From the NCBI GenBank assembly GCA_937896895.1, contig CALBNV010000031.1, positions 1 to 5,395 on the forward strand: 5,395 nucleotides of DNA, written 5' to 3'. Positions 1-5,295 of the stretch are shown piece after piece. The position numbers were made by a program, and so were the translations under genes. The first letter of the stretch is position 1. Every line of letters starts with the position of its first letter. The notes beneath the pieces are model-generated. The model had not been told where the DNA came from. It did no database searches and saw only the letters and a program-made list of their open reading frames with translations. This stretch comes from an uncultured Bacteroidales bacterium. Lineage in GTDB: Bacteria > Bacteroidota > Bacteroidia > Bacteroidales > F082.

Positions 1-99
1 CCTATTTCAGCCGCAAATGGCTCAGCAGGATCCCGAAAACGATTCTGGAACGCTCTCCGCAGAAAAGCGGAATTTGCAGAGTGAGATTGATATAGCCCC

Positions 100-155
100 A
101 AAACGAAAAAAGCCCCACTCGTAGCCAAGAGAAAAATCTTGACTTCAAGTGGGGC
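100..155 (-). terminator. Rho-independent terminator at the end of the cargo operon
   Basis: Read on the minus strand, the outer arms GCCCCACT and AGTGGGGC (155-148 and 119-112) and the inner arms CAAGA and TCTTG (141-137 and 130-126) enclose a 6-nt loop. The 6-nt segments between them pair as U·G, G-C, A×A, A-U, G-C, U·G, so the RNA forms a nearly continuous 19-bp stem with one mismatch. A T-run (TTTTTTCGTTTT) follows directly. In the plus-strand RNA the two wobble pairs become C×A mismatches and no T-run follows, so the signal is directional. It lies about 66 nt beyond the stop of the 2H phosphoesterase gene and fits as the end of the whole minus-strand operon. Confidence 0.88.
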
Positions 156-221
156 ATAAATGATGTTTCTAACTTAATATAATGAGCGAATCCGTTTTCA
201 TCAATTCTAACCCTACGCCGG

Positions 222-737
222 TTACGAATCAGTTTCCTTTAATTCGAGGGTTGCAATTTCTCGTGTCGGCCAAAAAGCGCATAAATGAAGTTTGGTAATT
301 TTTCCGTAAAAGGATTGAAATGACTTCATCAATACCGGAACGGCTTTTTGGATTATTTTCGGCTCATCAATCAGTATCGTGCAGTGGGGCGTCCAGGGAT
401 ACTTATCGTTGGTTTCCGTCCTAATCGCTTTGCGAAGCGACAGCAAATCCGACGGATTCATATCAGGCGCTGCAAAAAGCACATTACCGCCTTCAAAGAT
501 GCCGACGTGACTTATATGTATTGGAATCTGGGCATATTCATCGGCGATCTTTTTCATCTCTGCCGTTATTTCCACTTCTTTCTCAAGTGAAAACGCCGCG
601 AGACTGATATGATATGGAAGTCCCGGTGTTTGTGTACCTATGTAACCTGCCGCTTTAAGCTCGTCATACCATCCTGCCATCAATTTCTGAGATTCATCAT
701 CCAAATCCGCCATCAATGTTAAAAACTGCTCAGCCAT
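222..737 (-). CDS. 2H phosphoesterase superfamily protein (LigT / 2'-5' RNA ligase-like)
   Basis: This 171-residue cytosolic protein carries the two H-x-[S/T] motifs that define 2H phosphoesterases: PYHIS (His43, Ser45) and PHCT (His118, Thr120), spaced as in a two-lobed fold. Both motifs are intact, so it is probably active. Known relatives hydrolyse 2',3'-cyclic phosphates or 2'-5' phosphodiester bonds in RNA or small nucleotides; the substrate here cannot be read from sequence. I chose the ATG at 737 (MAEQF). A GAGG lies 12 nt upstream, which is long. An in-frame ATG at 749 directly abuts the GAGG, which is too close, and a TTG at 743 would have ideal spacing, so the start may shift by up to four codons. 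It is the last gene of the operon, 88 bp behind the methyltransferase and followed by a strong terminator. Confidence 0.85.
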   Translation of the reverse strand: MAEQFLTLMADLDDESQKLMAGWYDELKAAGYIGTQTPGLPYHISLAAFSLEKEVEITAEMKKIADEYAQIPIHISHVGIFEGGNVLFAAPDMNPSDLLSLRKAIRTETNDKYPWTPHCTILIDEPKIIQKAVPVLMKSFQSFYGKITKLHLCAFWPTREIATLELKETDS

Positions 738-825
738 TTTCAATAACATCCTCGATTGAACTTATTTTTATTGTTGTTTTCTTGGTCAATAGAAAAATAG
801 TTCTTTTGAAGCGTTGTCAGAAATC

Positions 826-1629
826 TCATGATTTCCTCTCGGCCTGTTTCCTGCAAATATACAAAAGGTGATTTGCAGTTCCCAATAATTCTCTCTTTTC
901 GGAAAAATGCAGATACCATTCGGCAAGAGTTTTGAATTCTTCATCAGTCATAGAAAAGTCCGGCCGCTTTTCGATGGGTTCCATCAATCCATCCACACCC
1001 GTTGTTGTTATCCATTTGACCGGCTTCTCACAAAATAGGTCTTCAAACTCCGTGACATCATATCCCGTAAAAAGCTGCTCTTTGAAATGCCTTACCTGAT
1101 AATCGTTCGTAAAATTTTCCGCTTGTCCTTCAGACCAATTTCCGTAGAAATAGTTAGCATACATAATAGCAAACACTGAAATAAAGGCGAACAGAATGAC
1201 GCCGCCGGGCTTAGTGACCCGAATCGCCTCATCAATTGCGCTATTGACTTCGTCAGTGTCATATAGGTGATACATCGGCCCAAAGAACAACGTTACATCA
1301 AAAGAGTTATCCGTGAACCGGCTGAGATCCGTTGCATCCCCTTGAAATGATGTAATGTTTTCAATTCCTTTGCTGTTTTCTTTGAGAACGGCAAGGTTGC
1401 TCTCAACCAGTTCGACAGCCGTCACATCCATACCTTCTCTTGCAAGGGCAATAGAGTACCTCCCGGTTCCGGCACCAACTTCAAGGATTTTTGAATGTTT
1501 GCCTGCATAACGATGAATGTAGGCCATTGTGGTACAATATTCCAACTGGCCATGCCGCGATCTGATAGTCCGTCCGTCTTCATCATACTGACAATAAAAG
1601 TTGCTTACAATTTCTTTTCTGGTAGCCAT
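826..1629 (-). CDS. Class I SAM-dependent methyltransferase
   Basis: The 267-residue protein has a Rossmann-type methyltransferase core. Motif I is at about 48-63 (ILEVGAGTGRYSIALA), the acidic post-I strand at 69-79 (VTAVELVESNL, with Glu73 expected to bind the SAM ribose), a motif with DVTLFFGPMYHLY at 111-123, and motif III with PGG at 141-143. The N-terminal cap (FYCQYDEDGR) and the C-terminal part after residue 150 probably shape the acceptor site. The acceptor (small molecule, antibiotic, RNA or protein) is unknown. I chose the ATG at 1629 because AAGGA sits 8 nt upstream; the in-frame TTG at 1647 lies upstream of that ribosome binding site. The gene follows the HExxH protein by 33 bp in the same operon. 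It does not resemble the Erm rRNA methylases I know, so calling it a resistance gene would be a guess. Confidence 0.9.
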   Translation of the reverse strand: MATRKEIVSNFYCQYDEDGRTIRSRHGQLEYCTTMAYIHRYAGKHSKILEVGAGTGRYSIALAREGMDVTAVELVESNLAVLKENSKGIENITSFQGDATDLSRFTDNSFDVTLFFGPMYHLYDTDEVNSAIDEAIRVTKPGGVILFAFISVFAIMYANYFYGNWSEGQAENFTNDYQVRHFKEQLFTGYDVTEFEDLFCEKPVKWITTTGVDGLMEPIEKRPDFSMTDEEFKTLAEWYLHFSEKRELLGTANHLLYICRKQAERKS

Positions 1630-1662
1630 TTTAATCTTCCTTTTCAAAAATGAGCATCAAAT

Positions 1663-2586
1663 TCATATATACGAGTTTCTTCCGTAAACCCGGTCCATCT
1701 CTTCGCTGCTTGCCGTAAACAAAAATCTTGCCCGCATTTGTATTTCTGCAATGTCTGCGGAGACCAGGTCGCCCATCTCGCTTTTTATTCTTGCGGAGGC
1801 AAGGGCATGCCCGTCGTCCGTTCTTTCCAAATTTGCCTCTGAACAGAACTTTGCCAGAAGATTCGTTTCCTGCGTGTAAATCATTTCGACAAGCTTGGCA
1901 CGGTATTCAAGATCCTTTGACTCCATATTTCCCCAGCGTTTGAAATCTTCTGAGTGTTGCGCCTCATGTTTGAGAAGAGATACTATGAATCTTTCGCTGT
2001 TCACATCATACGCTTTTTCCACACAGTTGATCGTGCCATCCGGTGAAGTCCAGCCGCCTGTGCCTTTTTCGCTAAATGTCAGGTAATCCATCCAGCCTCG
2101 CATGATAAATCCCCGGAGCATATTGATACTGTATATACTCGTTGTTTCGGGAAGTTCCACTTCAAACGTCACCGACTCGGTCTCTTTCCACACATAAGGC
2201 CCTCGATAACCGTTCGTTTTTCCGAAAAGCACCTCGTAGCCCGCTCGGTTGAACCAAAACTTCATTTTGTTCTCAGCATCTTCGATCCCGCCGTCAGGGA
2301 GATCAAGCACCTGCTTCAGTTTTTCAAAAAGATCTGATTCCGCTTGTGCGTGATCTATGTGAAGATAAAAAACGTCGCGGAAATACTGCTGATAACAAAG
2401 CAAAATCCGGTTCAGATCATCCGGAATGTCATACTGTATGTACTGTTCGTTCTCAAAAACCTCTATATATGCCTGCACAACATCGTTCAGTTCCGGTATG
2501 CCCTTCATAAACGCAATGGCTCCGGCAATATCGCCCCGTATGAAATATGATTCCAGTTCTTCGTATAATGTTTGCACATTATCCAT
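1663..2586 (-). CDS. Uncharacterised protein with HExxH motif (possible zinc metallopeptidase)
   Basis: I do not recognise the family of this 307-residue protein. Its N-terminal ~100 residues look helical and acidic. The key feature is LLKHEAQHSEDF, placing HEAQH at 207-211 in a predicted helix. Glu227 (in LEYRAKLVE) lies 15 residues after the second His and could be a third zinc ligand as in gluzincins, although that spacing alone is weak evidence. No signal peptide or membrane segment is seen, so it should be cytosolic. The start ATG at 2586 has AGGA 7 nt upstream, and that site overlaps the stop of the upstream acetyltransferase gene (TGAGGA), giving a 9-bp gap and likely translational coupling. 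Possible roles are a narrow-specificity peptidase or a non-catalytic metal-binding protein. Confidence 0.8.
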   Translation of the reverse strand: MDNVQTLYEELESYFIRGDIAGAIAFMKGIPELNDVVQAYIEVFENEQYIQYDIPDDLNRILLCYQQYFRDVFYLHIDHAQAESDLFEKLKQVLDLPDGGIEDAENKMKFWFNRAGYEVLFGKTNGYRGPYVWKETESVTFEVELPETTSIYSINMLRGFIMRGWMDYLTFSEKGTGGWTSPDGTINCVEKAYDVNSERFIVSLLKHEAQHSEDFKRWGNMESKDLEYRAKLVEMIYTQETNLLAKFCSEANLERTDDGHALASARIKSEMGDLVSADIAEIQMRARFLFTASSEEMDRVYGRNSYI

Positions 2587-2595
2587 CGCTTTTCC

Positions 2596-3162
2596 TCAGC
2601 CGTCCTGTCGGCAAATGTATTCCGATTTCAATACAGAATAGATCGCGCAGTCCACAATACCTTGATTATTCCGGTCGGCTTGCCGGAGCGTCCCCTCATA
2701 TTTCATTCCCGCTTTTTGCATCACTTTTCCGGAATTCGGATTGTTTACATCGTGTCGGGCGGCAATGCGGTTGACGCCGACTTCTTCAAAAAGAAATGCA
2801 ATGACTGCTTTGACCGCCTCTGCCATATAGCCGTTTCCCCAAAAGCGTCGACCGATCACATATCCGAGTTCAACGGCATTCAGATCTTCATCTATTTTTA
2901 CAACGGAAATGTTGCCGAACAGCTCGCCGGTCTCTTTTAACTCAATACCCCATTGGTAGGCGTTATTCTCTTTGTACGTTCCCAAACAGAAATCAAGATA
3001 TCCTGCAGAATTCTCTACACTTCTGTGTGTCGGCCAAGTCAGGTATTTTGTGACTTCATCATCGGATGCCCAATTCCAAAAAACAGCCTCTGCATCATTC
3101 TCGGTGAATTTTCTTAATATAAGTCGCTCGGTTTCGAGCATGACTGTTCCTTTATGTTTCAT
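2596..3162 (-). CDS. GNAT family N-acetyltransferase, RimJ/RimL-like
   Basis: The 188-residue protein is a complete Acetyltransf_3-type GNAT. It opens with the typical strand LETERLILRKFTENDAEAVF (9-28). Motif A at about 98-116 contains ELGYVIGRRFWGNGYMAEA, with the acetyl-CoA pyrophosphate loop RRFWGNGY. Then comes NRIAARHDVNNPNSGKVMQ (131-149) followed by KAGM, the usual signature of this subgroup. Relatives acetylate protein N-termini, amino acids or small amines; the substrate here is unknown. I chose the ATG at 3162 because AAGGAG lies 7 nt upstream and family homology begins just after it; the longer in-frame reading up to 3288 is only overlap with the preceding gene. The first 11 bp overlap the end of that gene, so translation is probably coupled. 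The next gene begins 9 bp downstream. Confidence 0.93.
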   Translation of the reverse strand: MKHKGTVMLETERLILRKFTENDAEAVFWNWASDDEVTKYLTWPTHRSVENSAGYLDFCLGTYKENNAYQWGIELKETGELFGNISVVKIDEDLNAVELGYVIGRRFWGNGYMAEAVKAVIAFLFEEVGVNRIAARHDVNNPNSGKVMQKAGMKYEGTLRQADRNNQGIVDCAIYSVLKSEYICRQDG

Positions 3163-3712
3163 TGTATTTCTCCTTGTTTTTATGTTCCCATATTTTCGGC
3201 CATACGGTTCCATTGCTGTAAAGCGCAAAAAACGCCTTGAATTCGCGTCTGTTGAAGTCCCCGCCGGAAATGAGGATTTCCTGCTCAATACCGCTCAGCT
3301 TCATCATATACCCGGTTACCGCATATCCGTTTTTCAAATAAAATGCTTTTCGCTTTTTCCGTATGTCAATATCGGATACATTGCTGTCGCATGGTTCTAT
3401 GGACACAATTATCTTTTTTCGGTATTTTTCTTTTACACACTGAAGAATGGCACTACCGTATCCGCGCCCGCGTAGCTCTTGAGCAACGGCAAAAAACATT
3501 ACAAACACCAATCTGCGATTCTTGGCGAGGTAAATGATACCGACAGGCGTTTTTTCGTCATAAAAAATCAGAAAATCGGTATGCCACAGTTTTGACATTG
3601 CTATCATCAGCGGGTACGGCATTCGCTCATTTTTCGTGAATGCCTCAAAATAGATGCGCTTTGCATCGCGGTTGCGAAGGTTTACGGGTTTTGTTGTTAA
3701 TTCACTCATCAT
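3152..3712 (-). CDS. GNAT family N-acetyltransferase
   Basis: The 186-residue protein has a GNAT fold. Strands at 46-70 (FLIFYDEKTPVGIIYLAKN) lead into motif A, FFAVAQELRGRGYGSAIL at 73-90, with the acetyl-CoA loop RGRGYG at 81-86. Motif B, RKAFYLKNGY (121-130), is the usual C-terminal helix and strand. An extra C-terminal segment of about 45 residues (REFKAFFALYSNG, then WPKIW) is probably a subfamily trait. It differs clearly from the next acetyltransferase, so the pair is not a recent duplication. The start is the ATG at 3712 or the adjacent ATG at 3709; an in-frame stop two codons upstream excludes anything longer. Its own ribosome binding site is poor (GAAG too close), so initiation may depend on translation of the short ORF that overlaps it. 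Substrate unknown. Confidence 0.92.
   Translation of the reverse strand: MMSELTTKPVNLRNRDAKRIYFEAFTKNERMPYPLMIAMSKLWHTDFLIFYDEKTPVGIIYLAKNRRLVFVMFFAVAQELRGRGYGSAILQCVKEKYRKKIIVSIEPCDSNVSDIDIRKKRKAFYLKNGYAVTGYMMKLSGIEQEILISGGDFNRREFKAFFALYSNGTVWPKIWEHKNKEKYNET
3170..3175 (-). promoter_or_regulatory. Ribosome binding site inside the upstream acetyltransferase gene
   Basis: AAGGAG on the minus strand lies 7 nt before the ATG at 3162 and is read as Lys-Glu codons of the preceding gene. It decides the start of the second acetyltransferase, 42 codons downstream of the longest possible reading. Confidence 0.85.
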
Positions 3713-3758
3713 ACTTCATTTCAAACGACACAATGTTGATCCTCGCAGTTTTTATCAA
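3702..3758 (-). CDS. Possible 18-codon leader ORF coupled to the acetyltransferase gene
   Basis: A TTG at 3758 follows a strong AAAGGAG by 8 nt and opens an 18-codon frame (MIKTARINIVSFEMKYDE) ending in TGA at 3702-3704. That stop falls 8-11 bp inside the start of the acetyltransferase gene, which itself has only a weak ribosome binding site. The arrangement fits a translated leader that delivers ribosomes to the downstream start. I see no attenuator hairpin or runs of regulatory codons. It could also be chance: a good ribosome binding site left over after a small rearrangement. The peptide resembles nothing I know. Confidence 0.35.
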   Translation of the reverse strand: MIKTARINIVSFEMKYDE

Positions 3759-3766
3759 ATACAAAA

Positions 3767-3773
3767 CTCCTTT
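3767..3773 (-). promoter_or_regulatory. Strong ribosome binding site before the possible leader ORF
   Basis: AAAGGAG on the minus strand lies 12 nt past the stop of the 163-residue protein gene and 8 nt before a TTG (3758). It is too far (54 nt) from the acetyltransferase ATG to serve it directly, which is the main reason to consider the leader ORF real. Confidence 0.5.
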
Positions 3774-3784
3774 GCAAATTTCAG

Positions 3785-4276
3785 TTAGTAATAAAAGCCC
3801 TCATGTCTGAGCAACTTCACAAATTCAAGAATCTGTTTTCCCTCTACATCGAACGAAAAAACAAACGAAAATCCTATTTCATCCTCATCACAGGCGCAGA
3901 TATTTTCTTTCATTTCCTGAATTGTCTGCCCCTTGTGATAGAAGTCCGCAAGGTAATCCTCTACACCGTAAACCTCAAACTCATATTCAGAAAACTTCTT
4001 GAACGAGTATGCTAATGCAGCATCTCGTTTCAGTTTTGTGGATACCGAAATTTTATCGAATTGGATTTCTATATCACAAAATCCTTTCACGCTGATTACC
4101 GGGATAGGGTAGGATTCTCTCTGCCATTCCCCGGAATCGTTTTTGTGGTAGTGTCCGTTAAACCAACCGGATTCAATTTCAAATATTCTATGGAACAAAG
4201 CGTGGGCGACTTCTGCCTGTTTCATTTCCAGTCGATAATAGGCAGCATTGATTTCATACAATAGTTCTTTATCCAC
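3785..4276 (-). CDS. Conserved-type hypothetical protein, 163 residues
   Basis: I cannot name this family. The protein is soluble, acidic overall and rich in aromatic residues. An N-terminal helix (LLYEINAAYYRLEMKQAEVA, 5-24) leads to a segment with His, Trp and Tyr (SGWFNGHYHKNDSGEWQRES, 36-55), then alternating strands (VISVKGFCDIEIQFDKISVS, 60-79). The C-terminal half has FEVYGVEDYLADFYHKGQTI (100-119) and ends in LLRHEGFYY. No signal peptide, membrane segment or catalytic motif is visible. Initiation is at a GTG (4276), supported by a strong AAGGAGG 8 nt upstream. It follows the HTH regulator by 26 bp and precedes the first acetyltransferase by 72 bp, so it is probably the first cargo gene after the regulatory pair. 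Because the family is unknown to me, no function is proposed. Confidence 0.85.
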   Translation of the reverse strand: MDKELLYEINAAYYRLEMKQAEVAHALFHRIFEIESGWFNGHYHKNDSGEWQRESYPIPVISVKGFCDIEIQFDKISVSTKLKRDAALAYSFKKFSEYEFEVYGVEDYLADFYHKGQTIQEMKENICACDEDEIGFSFVFSFDVEGKQILEFVKLLRHEGFYY

Positions 4277-4284
4277 TCAATTGC

Positions 4285-4291
4285 CCTCCTT
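4285..4291 (-). promoter_or_regulatory. Ribosome binding site fixing a GTG start
   Basis: The minus strand reads AAGGAGG, 8 nt before the GTG at 4276 that opens the 163-residue hypothetical protein. No competing in-frame ATG has a comparable site. Confidence 0.8.
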
Positions 4292-4302
4292 GTTCCTGAA
4301 TA

Positions 4303-4533
4303 TCATGAATGGTCCCCATCATCATTTTCTGAGCTGTATTCCAAAATGTCACCCGGCTGACAATGCAGTGCTTCGCAGATTGCAACAAGTGTGGAAAAAC
4401 GGATCGCGCTGATTTTCCCGGTTTTCATTTTTGATAAGTTGACATTGGCAACACCGACTTTCTCCGAAAGCTCCTTTAAGCTCATTTTCCGGTCTGCCAT
4501 AACGCGGTCAAGACGAAGTATGATTTTTCCCAT
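4303..4533 (-). CDS. Cro/C1-type helix-turn-helix regulator, YozG-like
   Basis: The 76-residue protein is essentially one XRE-type DNA-binding domain. MSLKELSEKVGVANVNLSKM (17-36) forms the helix-turn-helix, followed by a lysine-rich turn and IRFSTLVAICEALHCQPGDI (44-63), then DILEY and an acidic tail. This matches the small YozG-like regulators usually encoded beside DUF2975 membrane proteins. The ATG at 4533 has GAGG 7 nt upstream, and that site overlaps the TGA of the membrane-protein gene (TGAGG), so the two are translationally coupled. I infer that it represses or tunes its own promoter through the palindrome at 5181-5197, the only strong inverted repeat near a promoter here. Binding has not been shown, and how the membrane partner affects it is unknown. 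Confidence 0.93.
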   Translation of the reverse strand: MGKIILRLDRVMADRKMSLKELSEKVGVANVNLSKMKTGKISAIRFSTLVAICEALHCQPGDILEYSSENDDGDHS

Positions 4534-4542
4534 TCCGGCACC

Positions 4543-5142
4543 TCACAGCGTTTCATCGGATTCCTGCTGTAAACTCTCGCCGTATCTGAAACAAATGGAG
4601 AGGAAGAACAGAATCCCGGCTATGACAACAAAAGACATATTGAAAGAATAGTTGTATGAATACTTTAGAACGGTTCCCGGATTCAGCAGAAGGTCAAAAT
4701 CATATGCATTTAATTCTGCAATTATGCCAAAGACACGGCAAGCTTCAATGATCGCGCCGCCGATCAAAGTAGTCCATGCAAGCTTTCTTACTTTAAATGA
4801 TACACCGGTTTCAAACGGTCTCCCGTCCTTCATCGGCTTCAGAATTTGACGAATTACGTGAAGCAAATACCATCCTGCAGCGACCATAAAGATTATCGTC
4901 ACAAGACTGATGACAATGCCTTGCCGTAGAGCAGGATAGGCAGGAATAGCGCCATCGGAAAGGTATAACGTAAGATTTCCAAGTTCAATAAATGAGGCAT
5001 CCTGGACTATTTTTTCTCCGACGGTAAAGGAAAGAATGATAAAGATTACCGAAACTGCTGCAAAGGCAATCATGAAGCCTTGAAGGATGCGCAAAATACG
5101 GTCGATGATTTTTGATGATTTGATTATTTTGGAATTGTTCAA
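4543..5142 (-). CDS. DUF2975 family integral membrane protein
   Basis: The 199-residue protein has four predicted membrane spans at about 17-41, 74-98, 121-142 and 169-187. The basic segment between spans 2 and 3 carries KDGRPF (105-110), and the C-terminus reads FRYGESLQQESDETL; both are typical of DUF2975 proteins. It has no enzyme motif. Family members are commonly paired with a YozG-like HTH protein and are suspected of sensing or sequestering functions, but no biochemical role is established to my knowledge. Translation starts at TTG (5142): GGAGGG is 7 nt upstream and no nearby ATG fits better. It is the first gene after the consensus promoter, with a leader of about 50 nt, and is separated from the regulator gene by only 9 bp. 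Confidence 0.93.
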   Translation of the reverse strand: MNNSKIIKSSKIIDRILRILQGFMIAFAAVSVIFIILSFTVGEKIVQDASFIELGNLTLYLSDGAIPAYPALRQGIVISLVTIIFMVAAGWYLLHVIRQILKPMKDGRPFETGVSFKVRKLAWTTLIGGAIIEACRVFGIIAELNAYDFDLLLNPGTVLKYSYNYSFNMSFVVIAGILFFLSICFRYGESLQQESDETL

Positions 5143-5149
5143 GATGATT

Positions 5150-5155
5150 CCCTCC
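5150..5155 (-). promoter_or_regulatory. Ribosome binding site fixing a TTG start
   Basis: The minus strand reads GGAGGG, 7 nt before the TTG at 5142. This near-ideal site supports TTG as the start of the DUF2975 gene despite the non-ATG codon. Confidence 0.8.
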
Positions 5156-5180
5156 GAAATATAAGTTTATCGCATATAAT

Positions 5181-5197
5181 TTAACGATTATCGTTAA
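5181..5197. promoter_or_regulatory. Palindromic operator overlapping the transcription start
   Basis: TTAACGAT-T-ATCGTTAA is a perfect inverted repeat with 8-bp arms and a 1-bp centre. It begins 1 bp downstream of the -10 box and covers the expected start site, the classic position for a repressor that blocks initiation. The symmetry extends imperfectly outward, with TATAAT at 5175-5180 mirrored by ATTATA at 5199-5204 (the -10 box). The HTH protein encoded as the second gene is the obvious candidate ligand; that is an inference. Confidence 0.8.
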
Positions 5198-5198
5198 T

Positions 5199-5227
5199 AT
5201 TATAGCGCGTCATTTTTATATTGTCAA
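5199..5227 (-). promoter_or_regulatory. Consensus sigma-A promoter of the DUF2975 operon
   Basis: On the minus strand a perfect -35 box TTGACA (5227-5222) is separated by exactly 17 nt from a perfect -10 box TATAAT (5204-5199). Initiation is expected near 5192, giving an untranslated leader of about 50 nt before the TTG start at 5142. A promoter this strong, overlapped by a palindrome, suggests high intrinsic output held down by a repressor. It lies between the terminator of the tnpV-like gene and the first operon gene, so the operon has its own transcription start. Confidence 0.93.
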
Positions 5228-5253
5228 GTGGTTTCATGGAATTGTTACAAACA

Positions 5254-5286
5254 AGAAAACGGCGGCAGGGATTTCTCCCCGCCGCC
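5254..5286 (-). terminator. Rho-independent terminator of the tnpV-like gene
   Basis: On the minus strand GGCGGC-G-GGG and CCC-T-GCCGCC (5286-5277 and 5270-5261, one G/T opposition) form a GC-rich stem around a 6-nt loop, followed by GTTTTCTTGTTTG. It lies 9 bp past the stop of the tnpV-like gene and about 34 bp before the -35 box of the next operon, so it insulates the cargo operon from transcription of the mobile-element gene. Confidence 0.85.
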
Positions 5287-5295
5287 ATGAGTCCG

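Noticed and set aside
2..106. Open minus-strand frame between the operon terminator and the left edge
   Set aside because: It has no ribosome binding site or convincing start after the U-tract, and the translation looks like antisense noise.
2..124. Open plus-strand frame from the left edge ending in TAG at 122-124, as a possible C-terminal coding fragment
   Set aside because: The 40-residue translation matches nothing I recognise, other frames are open over similar lengths, its stop lies inside the minus-strand terminator stem, and no plus-strand terminator follows. Sequence to the left is needed to decide.
175..182. TATAAT-like box on the plus strand near the left edge
   Set aside because: There is no -35 element 16-18 bp upstream and no plus-strand gene downstream.
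761..789. Possible promoter TTGACC-17-AATAAG before the 2H phosphoesterase gene
   Set aside because: The -10 box matches consensus at only 4 of 6 positions and the predicted start would leave almost no leader before the ribosome binding site. It remains possible but weak.
2572..2940. Plus-strand 122-residue open frame
   Set aside because: It is antisense to the RimJ/RimL-like acetyltransferase, whose motifs are clear, and has no recognisable domain.
3163..3288. Longer N-terminus for the second acetyltransferase
   Set aside because: The extra 42 residues are out-of-frame reading of the preceding acetyltransferase gene, and the AAGGAG site supports the ATG at 3162.
2972..3475. Plus-strand 167-residue open frame
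   Set aside because: It lies opposite the overlapping acetyltransferase pair and shows no protein-like motif; it is a shadow of the real genes.
5175..5180. TATAAT on the plus strand inside the operator region, as a divergent promoter
   Set aside because: No -35 box is found at proper spacing and the only plus-strand genes that could follow are absent; it is better explained as outer symmetry of the operator.
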